This document shows positions 1 through 10,595 of a DNA stretch of 64,000 bases, in pieces. Source of the stretch: Schistosoma haematobium (taxonomy: Eukaryota > Platyhelminthes > Trematoda > Strigeidida > Schistosomatidae); the NCBI RefSeq assembly GCF_000699445.3, contig NC_067202.1:14165924-14229923 (forward strand). The letters run 5' to 3'. Made by a program: the position numbers and the translations under genes. How positions within the stretch are numbered: the stretch's first letter is position 1; every line of letters begins with the position of its first letter. The notes under the pieces are model-generated. The model had not been told where the DNA came from and did no database searches. It saw nothing but the letters and a program-made list of their open reading frames with translations.

Positions 1-49
1 TCCATGGATTATTATTATTGTATATAATTTTATTATATAGTTATTATAA

Positions 50-470
50 TCAAAGAGGTGTTTTGTGGATATTATAGTCATTACATAGTTGAATTCATGA
101 GTTAATTGAATTTAGACCACCACGGAAAACCTCGAGGCACTGGATGTGCCGTGTCGTCCGAGTTTCGGACTCATCCGTGGCAGTGAGCATTCACGACCTC
201 GTCTAGTGAGATCCGAATCCAGGACTTACCACTCTCACAAGCGAGCGCTTAACCACTAGACCACTGAGCCGGCCGATATCCAACGATGTTAATGTCTAAC
301 TTTAATCTATCCACGAAATTGTTCCACTGTTCACCATTGTCTTCAGTGAGTTATTATCTCACTTCAGACTCGGTTGAACTCCACTAGTCACAACTTATCA
401 CAACAACTCCAGAAAATCCATCTTGATGCCAGTCACTAGTGAGCAAATGATGATTATTGTCAGAAAACTT
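50..470 (-). mobile_element. Family A tRNA-SINE with degenerate hammerhead, near full length
   Basis: Read on the minus strand this is one of the longest family A copies: a roughly 190-bp 5' module, a tRNA-like block with an A box (CTCAGTGGTCTAGTGG type) and a B box (ATTCGGATCTC, drifted from GGTTCGAATC), a hammerhead-like block, and a tail ending near the plus-strand start. The ribozyme core is degenerate (GGATGAG in place of CTGAGGAG, CGACAC in place of CGAAAC), so cleavage is not expected. The tRNA-like part is internal, not at the 5' end, which is unusual for a simple tRNA SINE. Confidence 0.8.
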
Positions 471-1011
471 ACATTAATGTGTGAGTATTATTTTTATTAA
501 ACAACTAGTCGATTCTATTTCCTGTATGGTATGCTTCCCTTTGGACCAACTAACTATTGTTATACATCTCATTATTCCTTCATTATTGTTAATGATTTAC
601 ATTTTTCTTTATTCTATTTCACATATTAACTTGATTGTGTGTAAAGTATGATTTATAATTTCAATTATGTTACAGTCTGATAATTAATGCGCATCAATCT
701 ATAAATCCTTGAAGAAGACTATAATAGAAGTTTACCTCTTGTATTCTCTTATTTTACATATAATAGAAGTTAAGATTATTTCAGCCTGATCTCATAATTA
801 TTCGTTCCTAGTCAACGTGGGCGATTGGTCCAATCTTAGGATGTTAGTCTTTAGATGAGACAGTACACTTAGACTAGAGACAATTATCATCTTCTCAACT
901 GATATCAACTAACTTCTAGTTCATGACATTAAGAATATTAAGTAAAAATGAGATTGTAATAGAGACAACAATCCTAGATTAGCTATTTTACAGTATGAGT
1001 TACAAGTGTTG
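471..1011. other. AT-rich stretch without recognised feature
   Basis: I see no exon signature, tRNA-like block or LINE motif. It may be intronic or intergenic unique DNA. Confidence 0.4.
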
Positions 1012-1333
1012 AGTCAGTCAGTCAGTCAGTAACAACGAAGAACTTCGTACATCCGTACGTACGTACATAAGTTCGACTTGCCATATCACATTAGCACAGA
1101 GATGCAGTTGTCGATTTAAATCCCACAATGGTAGAGGTAGTAAAATTATAAGCAGTAATCGGAAAGATCAAAGTTTGGAGATGTTATTCAAGGAGTATAA
1201 TCCAGTGAAATAAATTTGGAAAGAGAAAAAATAAAGGGACATGAAGAATTCAGAAGATTAGAATTTGAGAGAACAGAGAGAGTGGATTCACCTGTGCGAT
1301 TGCAAACGATTTTGAGCTATGTCATTCAGGGTC
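1012..1333 (-). mobile_element. RTE-like LINE 3' end, (TGAC)n family
   Basis: The minus-strand element ends at a (GTCA)n tract at 1012-1030. Inside it matches the 3' untranslated and terminal coding parts of copies at 1929-2664, 16328-16770, 52480-55367 and 60815-61370. It is 5'-truncated and abuts an AT microsatellite. An open frame on the plus strand here is only the antisense of this LINE tail. Confidence 0.75.
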
Positions 1334-1391
1334 TATATATATATATATATATTTATATATTTATATTTATATTTATATATATATATATATC
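1334..1391. repeat. TA-rich microsatellite
   Basis: Alternating TA with TTTA interruptions, directly at the truncated end of the LINE copy. Confidence 0.9.
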
Positions 1392-1504
1392 GGTAGCAAG
1401 TGTTTTTTGTAATTTGGCTTTTACACTAAAATTGTATCTCTTGTGTGCGTACACAACTGATATGTTTGTCAATTTCATCAAATATCTTAAAAATATCAGA
1501 AAGA

Positions 1505-1928
1505 GTTTTGCAGATATTATAGTAATTTTAACAGTCAAGGTCTAGCTTCAATAGACTCATGATCTCAACTATTAAAATTACTATAATATCCACAAAATCC
1601 CTTCTGATATTCAACAACATATACTCACTAGTGACGGTGACCACGAGGTATTTCCTGGAGTTCTAGTAAGAAGCAGTGACCAATGCAGTTCAATCGCGTC
1701 TGTTGTGAGATAGTAACTCATTGAAGACAATGGTAGATGTGTCGCTAAATTTTTGTGGATTAGTAGATGTTAGACATTAACATCGGTGAATGCCGACTGG
1801 CTCAGTGGTCTAATGGTTAAGCGCTCGCTTGTGAGGTTGATAGGTCCTGGGTTAGAATCTCGCGAGACGGGATCGCGGATGCGTACTACCACGGAGGAGT
1901 CCCAAAGTAGGACGGAACGGCCAACGAA
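1505..1928 (+). mobile_element. Family A tRNA-SINE, fold-back 5' end, fused to LINE
   Basis: A short inverted piece of the tail (about 1505-1535) and a tail segment are followed by the 5' module from about 1627. The tRNA-like block follows (A box near 1797-1820, B box GGGTTAGAATC near 1850-1860), then a decayed hammerhead block (GGAGGAG, CGGAAC). At about 1928, inside the ribozyme block, the sequence switches to RTE-like LINE sequence with no spacer. Both ribozyme core mutations should be inactivating. Confidence 0.75.
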
Positions 1929-2664
1929 CTGAGCAGCAGTTCGTTCCATCCTACTTTATGGCAGTGAAGCATGGCCGGTAAGAGTAGAGGATATTCGTGG
2001 AATACTAGTATTCGACCATAGGTTACTTCGAAGCATTGCTCGTATATCCTGGGACCACCTAATAAATAACGCAGTTGTTAAGAAACAGGTACTAGGTAAG
2101 GATGGCAAACCAATTGATGACGTAGTGAAACTTCATCAGTTGAGATGGCTTGGACACGTGTTACGTGTGTGCAACCACCGACTGCCCCGACGTGCGATGT
2201 TTTATGATGTAGAATTAGGTTGGAAGAAAGCTAGGGGCGGCCAGACCAAAACATTGCTTAAATCCATGAAGTCACTGACAAGTGGACTGAGTCATGTCGG
2301 TAGGTGTAGACTACCTGGTTGAGATCCGCGAGATGATAGCAACCGATGGTTAGAGACCCTGAATGACATGGCTCAAAATCGTTTGCAATGGCGCAGGTGC
2401 ATACACTCTTTGTGTTCTTCCAAATTCTAATCCCCTGATTCCTCCTTGTCTCTTTTTTCTCTTTGCAAATTTATTTCACTGCATTATATTCCTTGAATAA
2501 CACCTCCAAACTTTAATCTTTCCGATTACTGCTTATACTTTTACTACCTCTACCACTATGGGATATGAATCGACAACTGCATCTCTGTGCTAATGTGCTA
2601 TGACAACTCGAACTGGTATGCGTATGTACGAAGTTCTAAGTTGTGACTGACTGACTGACTGACA
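1929..2664 (+). mobile_element. RTE-like LINE 3' fragment, (TGAC)n family
   Basis: This is the C-terminal end of the RT polyprotein and the 3' UTR. Translated peptides such as LRWLGHVLRVCNHRLPRRA and GWKKARGGQTKT match the end of the longer copy at 52480-55367. A stop (TGA in DPR context) at about 2322 and other drift break the frame. It ends in (TGAC)n at 2644-2664, the diagnostic tail of this family. The 5' end is fused to a SINE at 1928. Confidence 0.85.
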
Positions 2665-2737
2665 CGATAATAATTAAATATAAACAATATTTACTTAATT
2701 CTTTATTAACTAGAAACTATCCTCCAACCGTTGTTTC

Positions 2738-3296
2738 TACCTTGACGTGGTGGTCGGGCTTGCCTATCGTGATGCAGCAACCGAGGTATACTGACTGGAA
2801 CAACCGTTCATCAAGGTCCTACCATCCCAGAGTGGTCCACTGAAGAACGGTAACACTAAAAGCAACAAACCGAAGTTCCAAAGGCGAAGTCGTGCTGCTG
2901 ACTGTACAGAGGTGTGACAGCAGTAAGGTGTTTCCTTCGGACAACCAGCAGAACAGCGATGCTGCCTTCCTACAAAGGAGGGGTGGGGTTAGAAAAGGTC
3001 GACCCTAAAAATGCAGACCTTGCCTTATCCCACAAATATACTTCTCCGGTAGTATGGTTTCAAGAAGTATGGAGCTAACACAAAAATTACCCATAAAAAG
3101 GTCGTGTGTGACAGTCCTCAAGCAGTTGTCCCTCGAGCACTGCGGTCATGCTCTCAGGTCACTAAAACCACCTCTAATTCAATTTCCTTTTTATGTACCT
3201 CCAGAAGAACCCTTCCATGATGTGAGCAACCGGGAACTGATAACCGTTCTCATATCTCTAATAGCACTCAAGATCACTGTATTCTGACTGACTGAC
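2738..3296 (+). mobile_element. RTE-like LINE 5'-region fragment with (TGAC) tail
   Basis: The first about 260 bp resemble the sequence at 55570-55830 (shared motifs around CTTGACGTGGTGGT and the GGCAGTAAGGT region), which precedes a decayed RT. The fragment nonetheless ends in CTGACTGACTGAC at about 3284-3296. It may therefore be an internally deleted LINE joining 5' and 3' ends. No intact protein is encoded. Confidence 0.55.
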
Positions 3297-3397
3297 AAAC
3301 TATCCATCTTATCTTGAATTCAATCAATCATATTCAACATAGATTTAAAACATGGCAATAAAATAAATTAAGGATAAAATTATCGTAGTAAACTTAC

Positions 3398-3520
3398 TAA
3401 TACGTTTTCTTGAACGTAGACAATAGAAAATTGCAAGTCCCAATGCAATTAATAATAGTAATAATGGTAAACATACAATCAATGCAATTATTTTTGACCC
3501 CATATAACATTCAATGGAAT
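3398..3520 (-). CDS. Exon encoding a transmembrane helix with basic stop-transfer (possible paralogue of the 22975-23096 exon)
   Basis: On the minus strand a hydrophobic run (GSKIIALIVCLPLLLLLIA then LGLAIFYC) is followed by LRSRKRI and a perfect donor, A|GTAAGT, at 3397/3398. The residues before the helix include YSIE, as in the exon at 22975-23096. Both exons leave one base at the donor (phase 1). The upstream acceptor is unclear: no AG lies close before the YSIE segment, so the exon start is approximate and the exon may be decayed. A type I membrane protein is the simplest reading, and the family is not recognised. It lies downstream of 14196-14488 on this strand and so may belong to a tandem gene copy. 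Confidence 0.45.
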
Positions 3521-3529
3521 AATTACAGT

Positions 3530-4160
3530 GAATATAGATTATATATAATAAGAAATATTCAATAAAAATTATTTCCTTTCTTATTAGTCAAATGATATTG
3601 ATGTTGTTGTCAAGTGTATACAACAACAGTAGAATCTTAACTATTCATTTATACTATTCTATATATACATATAAATGAAAGTTGGTAAACATGTGTGAGC
3701 GTGTATATGTGATGTATATGTAATGAAAAGATAAATTTTTAACTTATATATATAATCAATACAATAAGGTTACAACTACTCACTGTTACCCAGCAACAAA
3801 GTCTTATAATCACTATGACTAAAATATTATGATTATTGTTGTGGTTGTTTTTCTTTTTTTTTTTAAATTTCAATTACGTTACTAATGAACACTTGACAAT
3901 AATTATTATATATACACATACGAACAGACATGTGACTATATCACATTAGTATCATCAGCTGAAATGTCATATGATAGGGTGGTGTATGTAAGAAAAAAAC
4001 AAAACAGAAAAAAAAGAAAACTTATTTGTCAAAATGGTTTTTTCTCTTTTTTGTTTTACTTTTACTTTGTTTGTCAGATTAAGACTTTGTTGTTTATTTA
4101 CCAAATACATTTTATATGTATGTTTTGATGTATAATGTATATAAGAAGGTTAATTGTTTA
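3530..4160. other. AT-rich stretch without recognised feature
   Basis: Homopolymer-rich, AT-rich DNA with several TATA-type runs and no identifiable coding or repeat-family sequence. Confidence 0.4.
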
Positions 4161-4162
4161 TT

Positions 4163-4535
4163 TCACAGGTTGAAATCATGAATCAATTGAAGCTAGACCA
4201 CCATGGAAAACCTGGAAGCACTGGATGGCCGTTTCGTCCTAGTATGGGACTCCTCAGCAGTGCGCATCCACAAACCCGCCCCCACACAGCGAGATTCGAG
4301 CCCAGGACTAATTGGCTTCGCGCGCGAGCACTTAACCATTAGACCACTGAGACGGCATCCAACGGTGTTAATGTCTAACTTCAACCAATCCACGAAGTTG
4401 CGCCACAGAACACCATCGTCTTCACTGAGCTGATATCTCACAACAGACCTGGTTGAACTTCACTAGTGACGGCTTCTCACTAGAACTCCAGGAGGTTTTC
4501 CTGAAGTCAGTCACTAGTGAGCAGTTGATTGTTAT
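4163..4535 (-). mobile_element. Family A tRNA-SINE, near full length
   Basis: On the minus strand: a 5' module (TCACTAGTGACTGACTTCAG onset), a tRNA-like block with an A box near 4340-4360 and a B box GGGCTCGAATC near 4290-4300, a hammerhead with intact core (4218-4263) and the tail GTCTAGCTTCAATTGATTCA. It is one of the best-preserved copies. A related tail fragment follows at about 4540-4610. Confidence 0.85.
4218..4263 (-). ncRNA. Hammerhead ribozyme, type I, in SINE family A (core intact)
   Basis: Minus strand: helix I GCACTG/CAGTGC pairs perfectly. Core box CTGAGGA fits CUGANGA. Helix II is GTCC/GGAC with loop CATACTA. GAA is followed by a short helix III, and the triplet is AUC, followed by the helix I 3' strand. 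All invariant core positions are present. Helix III is minimal (ACGGCCAT, so A15.1-U16.1 pairs but the next pair is weakened relative to consensus ACGGCCGT). Activity is inferred, not shown. Confidence 0.75.
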
Positions 4536-4675
4536 CAGAATGAGTTTTGTGGAGATTTTAGGAAATTTCACAGGTTGAAATCATGAGTCATGGTGGTCTA
4601 GCTTCCATAAGTTTAAAGAGTTTACAATATCATTGAAATTGAACAAATGTCATATCTAGTGGATCATATGTGATT

Positions 4676-4990
4676 ATCAGAATAAGGATTTTGTGGAGAT
4701 TGTAATCATTTTATGAGTTGAATTCATGAGTCAATTTAAATTAAATCATTATTGAAAACTTGAAATTACTGGACGGCCGTTTCATCCTAGTATAGGACTC
4801 CACAACAGTGTGCATCCATGATCTTGCGCAACAGATTCGAATCCAGAATCTTCGATCTCGTGAGATGAGGGATTATGGATGCACACTGTTGAAGAGTTCC
4901 ATACTAGGACGAAACAGTTATTCAATGACTCCACTTCTTTAATAGTGATCTAACTTAGATTAATTCATGCATTCAACTATTAAGATAATA
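4676..4990. mobile_element. Family A SINE fold-back pair (inverted hammerhead blocks)
   Basis: A minus-oriented tail, hammerhead block and tRNA B-box remnant (4676-4860) meet a plus-oriented ribozyme block and tail (about 4868-4990). The two ribozyme blocks are inverted relative to each other. Cores are decayed, for example CTGTTGAAGAG on the plus side. Confidence 0.7.
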
Positions 4991-5154
4991 CATTAAAAAC
5001 GATAAAATCTTGATATTAGTTTAGAAGTCTTTGAAATTAAATTGAAGCGTTTGGTTTATTTTTCTTTTTAATCAGTTGAAACATTACAGCCTGAATGTGT
5101 ATAATTTGAATTGTTTACAACTTTTTCCGAAAATATCATGCTAACGTATAAGTG

Positions 5155-5415
5155 TGTAGGGTATGCTACTTATATCAACATAAATAGTATCTAACGCTAG
5201 TCAGAACTAGACTGTCTGGTAGCAGTAGATAAAGAAGATCGAGGAGAAAAGAACGAGAACAGAAAGTAATCGGTATGGAAATAAAGGGATAGTGAAGTCT
5301 AAGACAATTGATTGACATTTTACAAATGAAGTATTTACTGTAGAATTCTCAGATTTTACCAAAGAGATTCTGTAATTTTGTCATTCGATTGTCCCTGCTT
5401 GTGCTCTCGTTCACT
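5155..5415 (+). repeat. Dispersed repeat E, copy 1
   Basis: About 260 bp shared in the same orientation with 8155-8425. Shared segments include GGTAGCAG, AAGAAGATCG and ATTGGTATGGA-like stretches and the final TTACCAAA(G)A(G)ATTCTGTAATT block. Family unknown. It has no open frame and could be a SINE or the edge of a larger element. Confidence 0.6.
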
Positions 5416-5450
5416 ACAAATCATCAATGAAGTGAAATGTTCTAATTTCC

Positions 5451-5739
5451 GGCGAGACTATAATTTATGAATGAACCAATCAAATTTACGATAACAGGTC
5501 CTAGATTTTGATGCGAAATTCACTCACCCATTTGGCTAAATAGAATCCTGGTATTATCGCTGATGTCAGTTCATAATGAAAACCCTAAACCTAATTCCTA
5601 GCCCTAACCATCAATTGTAAATTATAGTCCTTATTCTTTAAACTGCTTTATAACCATCATTTAGCCGTAGTAAATAGGTAGACACTCTCAAGATCAGTTT
5701 AGCGTCACTCGATGGTCGTCCATAAATTATAGTCTCTCC
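5451..5739. mobile_element. Merlin-type MITE
   Basis: Terminal inverted repeats: GGCGAGACTATAATTTATG at the left and CATAAATTATAGTCTCTCC at the right. Flanking 8-mers TAATTTCC and CAATTTAC agree at 6 of 8 positions, consistent with an aged Merlin target duplication. The interior, 289 bp in total, holds a CCCTAAACCTAATTCC run but no transposase. The same unit recurs at 27440-27734 and in part at 15540-15735. Confidence 0.8.
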
Positions 5740-5999
5740 CAATTTACTTTATTTCAAACTATATTGACAATAGATGGATACAGTTTATGAATTGTTTCAT
5801 TTAACTATTAATAGTATCGATCAATAAAAAAAAGTGTTAAATGAAAATCGATATTATAGATCGATCATATAAACGTTCTCAATTGATTTACAATTTGTGT
5901 GTTTATTAAAAAATAATTTTATTGATCAGTTTGTTTATTGAACCAATCAAAATTAAATATATTTCTTAACGTTTTAGACAGGCTAAAAGAAAATTAGCA

Positions 6000-6390
6000 T
6001 CAGAAGAGGGTTTTGTCGATAATATAGTAATTTTAATAGTTGAGATCATCAGTCAACTGAAGATAGACCACCATGGAAAACCTGGAAGCACTGGATGGCT
6101 GTTTCATATGTTATGAGGTAGTAACTCATTGAAGATAATGGTAGATGGTGGTGTAATTTCATAGATTGGTTGAAGTTAGACAAGAACACCGTTGGATGTC
6201 GGCTTAGTGGTTTAGATGTCAATTGTTCGCGCACGAGACCGAAGGTCATATGTTCGAATCTCGAGTGTGAGATCATGGATGCACACTGTCATGGAGGAGT
6301 CAAATACTAGAACGAAACGGCCATTCAGTGCTTTCAGGTTTTCCATGGTGATCTAGCTTAGATCGACTCATGAATTCAACTATTAAGTTC
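6000..6390 (+). mobile_element. Family A SINE with inverted 5' tail fragment
   Basis: A minus-oriented tail and partial ribozyme (6000-6105) joins a plus-oriented copy: 5' module remnant, tRNA-like block (GGCTTAGTGGTTTAGATG; B box TGTTCGAATCTC near 6250), decayed ribozyme (CATGGAGGAG) and tail to 6390. The layout is the same fold-back type as 4676-4990. Confidence 0.75.
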
Positions 6391-6970
6391 ACTAATCAGA
6401 TACTATCTAGTATTCTTGATTCTTAAGGGTATTCAAGAAGCTCTGGTTACATAGAACTAGGTTGAGTTACTATTCTATTCATTCTATGAGAATCTAATTT
6501 GGAGTACAATACAAATATACAAAAATTCCTGTACCCGAAAATATCTCTTAAGGTAGATAGTGTTATATTTATAATAATTGAGTTAGGAATAATAAAAAGT
6601 CAATCAAGATATGATCAAGATTTGTATTTTCAGTTGGGATGAGGATCTAAAGATAAGTTCAGTAATATGTAATTTGTCTATTACATTACTTCATGTAATT
6701 CACATATTACTTCTGTATTAGTACATTCAAGGGAATAGAATAAGAAGTAGAAATGGAACCAGTTTAGAGAACCAATTTACTTAGCTTGGTAGACATATTA
6801 ACCATGACAAAGGAGAGATTAGTAAAATTGACGCTTCCTACAAACATATACATTTCAGAATGAATATTCTAATGTCTATTATGATGACAGTGAATTGGTT
6901 AGTGTGTTTTTTTAAAGTATACTTGGTAACTTTGGTCAGTCAGATATAGGCTAAAAGACAAGCGGATACC
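6390..6970. other. AT-rich stretch without recognised feature
   Basis: No exon signature or known repeat recognised. Confidence 0.35.
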
Positions 6971-6974
6971 ATTG

Positions 6975-7145
6975 GGCAGAATTTGGTTTCATTTTCAAAA
7001 GAAAGGCAAATCAGTGATTGATAATGTGGTTTTATTTTTTCGGGAAGAAGGATATATATTTATGAATGGGTGGATACATATTTTTGATTCAGCTTTGGTC
7101 AATAAAGCTTTCTTCACATTTTCGATCTCCTCGCTCAAGTAGTTG
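6975..7145 (+). repeat. Dispersed repeat F, copy 1
   Basis: Shares a degenerate block with 21510-21672 in the same orientation, including the GAAGAAGGATATATATTTATG-like section and a CTC(A/G)CTCAAGTAG end. It lies immediately before RTE-like sequence and may be part of a larger LINE-associated unit. Confidence 0.45.
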
Positions 7146-7194
7146 ATCTTCACTTCCTAGGTTCAAAGTACTTTTACAGGACTGTGAGAACCCT

Positions 7195-7740
7195 GTACCT
7201 TTAATCAATCTTGATGGTGGGTAATTAGAAGTAGTCAAGAAGTTCATTTATCTAGGTAGCTGTTTAAATGCTGAAGGTAGCGTGAGTGATGAGATCAGTT
7301 TTCGCATGGTGAGTAGTTAATTAAAATCTATGTCATTGTGACGTTAGTCTGGCTGTAAAACATTGAGTTTACAAAATGTCGATGAGATCAGTTTTCCTCT
7401 ACGTTTGTGAAATCTAATCTTTCCGTGTCGATGATGTTAGGCATTTGTCTGTGTTTGATCGTCATTGTTTCCAAACGATTGCTGACATTTAGTGGCAAAA
7501 CTATGATAGTAATGCACAGGTTCAGCAACCCACGTGCTCGGGTACAGTGACATTAATTCGATTAGTGTCATCATATTCCAACACTGACTTTGATGATTTG
7601 AACATTTCCTATAAATATCGTCCCGATGAATTCCATATTGTTCATTATTATTTTCAGATGCTGAGATCGAGTGGAAAAAGTGGAAAGATGATCACTGTAT
7701 AAAAGACAGCTGTACAGAACCCGTATTTGTTGGTCCTTCA
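7195..7740 (+). mobile_element. Decayed RTE-like LINE fragment (RT C-terminal part)
   Basis: Translated pieces VVKKFIYLGSCLNAEGSVSD and, further on, RVDDVRHLSVFD-like residues (after frame shifts) match the post-catalytic region of RTE reverse transcriptases (the FTYLGS motif of the intact-style copies). Multiple stops make this a relic. Confidence 0.6.
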
Positions 7741-8154
7741 CAACTCCTTGATTGAGGTTTTAGAAATAACGTAACCTAATCTATTCACGCGTTTTCAGAC
7801 ATGACTCAGAATAGAAGACAGTGTAGCGAACCAAGTGTAATTTTCTTCTATTTTCATCATAGATGTGTGAAAAACTTCTTTAACTGATAACATTCTTTTT
7901 GGTTGTATTTTTTTCTTAACTCAATTACACCTCTCATCATTTACCACTTTCATTCAACTGTTTTTATTCATTTTGTTTTTCCCTATTATACTCACCTTCC
8001 TTCCTTTATCTCTCCACAATCTCTTTTCTTCTTCTTTTATGGAAGATATTTACTTTGGTGTTTCTCTTTATTAATGGGTATGTGTTTAAATAAGTAAATA
8101 CAAATAAATAATCTGATTCCGTGAATAGGAAATTTGTGTTATTAATAATGTGAT
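7741..8154. other. AT-rich stretch without recognised feature
   Basis: Pyrimidine-rich on the plus strand around 7900-8040. Open frames here have no family signature. Confidence 0.35.
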
Positions 8155-8425
8155 GTGTGCTACTTATGTCGAGAGATATAAGTAGTATGTAACGCCAATA
8201 GAAAGTGGAGTGTCGGGTAGCAGAAGGTTGAGAAGATCGAATTAAAGAGAATGGGGACAGAGATTGATTGGTATGGAGATGAAGAAGCAAAAAAGTCCGA
8301 GACAAGAATTGGACATTTTGCAAATGAAGTATTGAACGTATAGTATTTACATTTTACCGAATAACTCTGTAATTCTTTCTACTAATGTATTTCGTTTCCC
8401 TTACTTATATTTTTGTTTACTACCA
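8155..8425 (+). repeat. Dispersed repeat E, copy 2
   Basis: Same-strand partner of 5155-5415. The spacing of the conserved blocks is kept, with point changes and small indels throughout. Confidence 0.6.
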
Positions 8426-8454
8426 CTAATAATGATACTCATAAATCTGTTGAG

Positions 8455-9790
8455 TTAGGCCTTGAGATGGTGGAAAAGATTTGTAGCTCAGGTGGATGGT
8501 TTTTGGTGAAGTTTCATTCTTTGTGCTGGATGGTTTGACCATGGAGCTTTCATCGTTCTTCTGAATGACATCATCAGCATATCATTCAAGTAGAAGTCAA
8601 GTATTCGATTTTCTCCGCATATGACTCACAGTTTGTTTAATGGATCTCAATCTTGATTGGTTATTGTTGCCCTTTAACCTGTCATCGTTTACTTTTTTAT
8701 TTTGATTGCATCTTCCATTGATTTGATTCTCGATTCTATATTTGTTCATGATTTTTCTGAGTGGTTGATAAGTTGGATCGACTTAAAGATGTTTGTCGAT
8801 TGCTGATTAACCTAAGTGCCGATTTTCTAAAAATTCTCTGGTATTTTTTTTAAATTTCATCTATCAGATATCTCAATATCTTCCCAATCGAATGTATTTC
8901 CACAGTTGTCCAGATGCATTGATATAAGAAAGGATATATCCTGGCGTTTGACCACTAAGTGGTGTTCATGTAGGCGAAGATGAAGAAGGCATCCACTTTG
9001 TCCGATGTGGTGTTTTTCGCAGTTGGAACAGTTAATTTTGTAGGTAGTGTTTAACTTTTATTCTTTTGTAACTTCTTCCTTTGAATTGCATAGGGTTGAT
9101 TGAAATGATTTTGTTGGTTTATGTGCTGTACCTATTCCAAACGGCTCCAATAATCTTGTTGTAATTTCTGATATGCATTTTATATATGGTATGATGATCC
9201 GTTTGTTGGTCCCACTACTTGATTTCGTTTCTGCGGTTGACTTGAGTTGATGTTTTTGGGTGAAGTTGTGTCAGTAGCTGTTCTGCTGAAGAATAGTCTT
9301 TAGACAATTTTCTTAATTTTTCCGCGCTTTAAAAGTGCTGCAATGTATCCTCAGCCACTTCAATAAAGTTCAAGTGCAGTGGATTTTGTGAGTTCTTGGG
9401 TTGTTGCTACTGTAATTGAGAATTTGATTTGTGTGGGTCGACTTCCGATATATTTGAGTCTTCAGTTTTCTTGTGTCGGTTCTGGTACTTAGCACACCTT
9501 AGGATGACAGTTTGTTGTTCGACTCCTTTTTGATTGTGAATTTCATGTCATCGAAGATGTTTCTGGTCGAATTGTAAATTTTTTGCATCTCGTTTTTTGA
9601 TGATAATTAGTGTGCCGTCCACACAACCAATACACATTTTCGGCCTAATTACTGCTAAGATCGAGGCTTCTAGTCTGTACATCACTACTTCTGCAAGAAG
9701 TCCTGAGCTAAGTCTGTTCACATTTTGAAGTTAGTGTTGGGCTATCAGCCATACAACAAAGACATTACTTTGGCCAATGTAGAGTTGAAC
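8455..9790 (-). mobile_element. Penelope-like element fragment (RT end plus GIY-YIG endonuclease), decayed
   Basis: Read on the minus strand, a drifted RT motif (CIGCVDGTLIIIKKRDAKNL, from a YVDDT-type catalytic box) lies near 9590-9690. About 550 bp further on, near 8880-9060, comes a GIY-YIG-type block with the residues NCSNCEKHHIGQSG, then LRLHEHHL and a distal MHLDN...FDW segment. This order, RT then C-terminal GIY-YIG, is diagnostic of Penelope-like elements. Frame breaks between the blocks make it non-functional. Its 3' edge (8455-8590) is shared with the inverted fragments at 23165-23410. Confidence 0.75.
8530..8579 (-). ncRNA. Hammerhead-like motif at the Penelope element end
   Basis: On the minus strand CTGATGA is followed by a hairpin (GTCATTC, loop AGAA, GAACGAT) and GATGAAAG, then CTCCATGGTC. 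This matches the order of hammerhead boxes, and Penelope-like elements are known to carry minimal hammerheads. Helix II needs a bulged base and one mismatch, and helices I and III are weak, so this is a candidate only. The same block occurs at 23232-23277. Confidence 0.4.
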
Positions 9791-9898
9791 TTGCTTTCCG
9801 TTTTATATTACATTTCGCCTTAAGAACCAGTTACACCAATAATCTGAATAAATACAAGCCTCTTACGAACTATCTGATATTGTTCTTAATTATTTCAT

Positions 9899-10165
9899 TA
9901 ATTATCAGAATGGAGATTTGTGAAGATTGTAGTAATTTTAATAGTTGAATTCATGAATTGATTTAATCCAGATCACCACTGGAAACCTGGCATCACTGAA
10001 CGACCGCTTTGTCCTAGTATGGGACTCCTCAGCAGTGGGCATTCACGATCCCGCACGCTGAACTTGAACCCAGAACATTCGGTCTTGTGCACAAACGCTT
10101 AATTTCTAGACCACGAAGCTGGTATTCAGCGGTGTTATTGTCTAACTTCGATCGATCCAGTCTAA
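9899..10165 (-). mobile_element. Family A tRNA-SINE, partial
   Basis: Minus-strand tail, ribozyme block and tRNA-like block (B box GGGTTCAAGTTC). The ribozyme keeps CTGAGGAG and helix II, but CGAAAC has become CAAAGC, which should be inactivating. Confidence 0.75.
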
Positions 10166-10595
10166 ACATCTACGCACATATACACAAGTTTCTCTAATCA
10201 TAGGTTAGAGAAGTCTTATCAAATGGTTATTTCTAAAGAAAGCATAAGTATCATCGAATCTAGATGAAATGGTTTAACACAGTGAGTTCGCAAATATAAC
10301 TTAATATCAATATAGTTTATTGGATCAACAATTGATATAACACTGAATTCCTACTCTCTGAAATGTTTAATTCTTAGTGTTATGCTCCAAATTCCATGGA
10401 TATTCAGAGTTATATGCCAATTACTTTAAAATGTTCAATATGAAAACTAATTAAACTTCATTCAATGATATTAATTCAACCCTTAAAAATATAGTTCAAT
10501 AAAGACCAAAGATCAAAGTAGTATTCATAGGAATCATTTTAGCATTTTAAAAATAAAGTAAATTTATAAGCAAAGATGGATGGTAGCTGACAGTA

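Noticed and set aside
1216..1545. 109-codon open frame
   Set aside because: It runs through the antisense of a LINE 3' UTR and a TA microsatellite; the Tyr/Ile run is the repeat.
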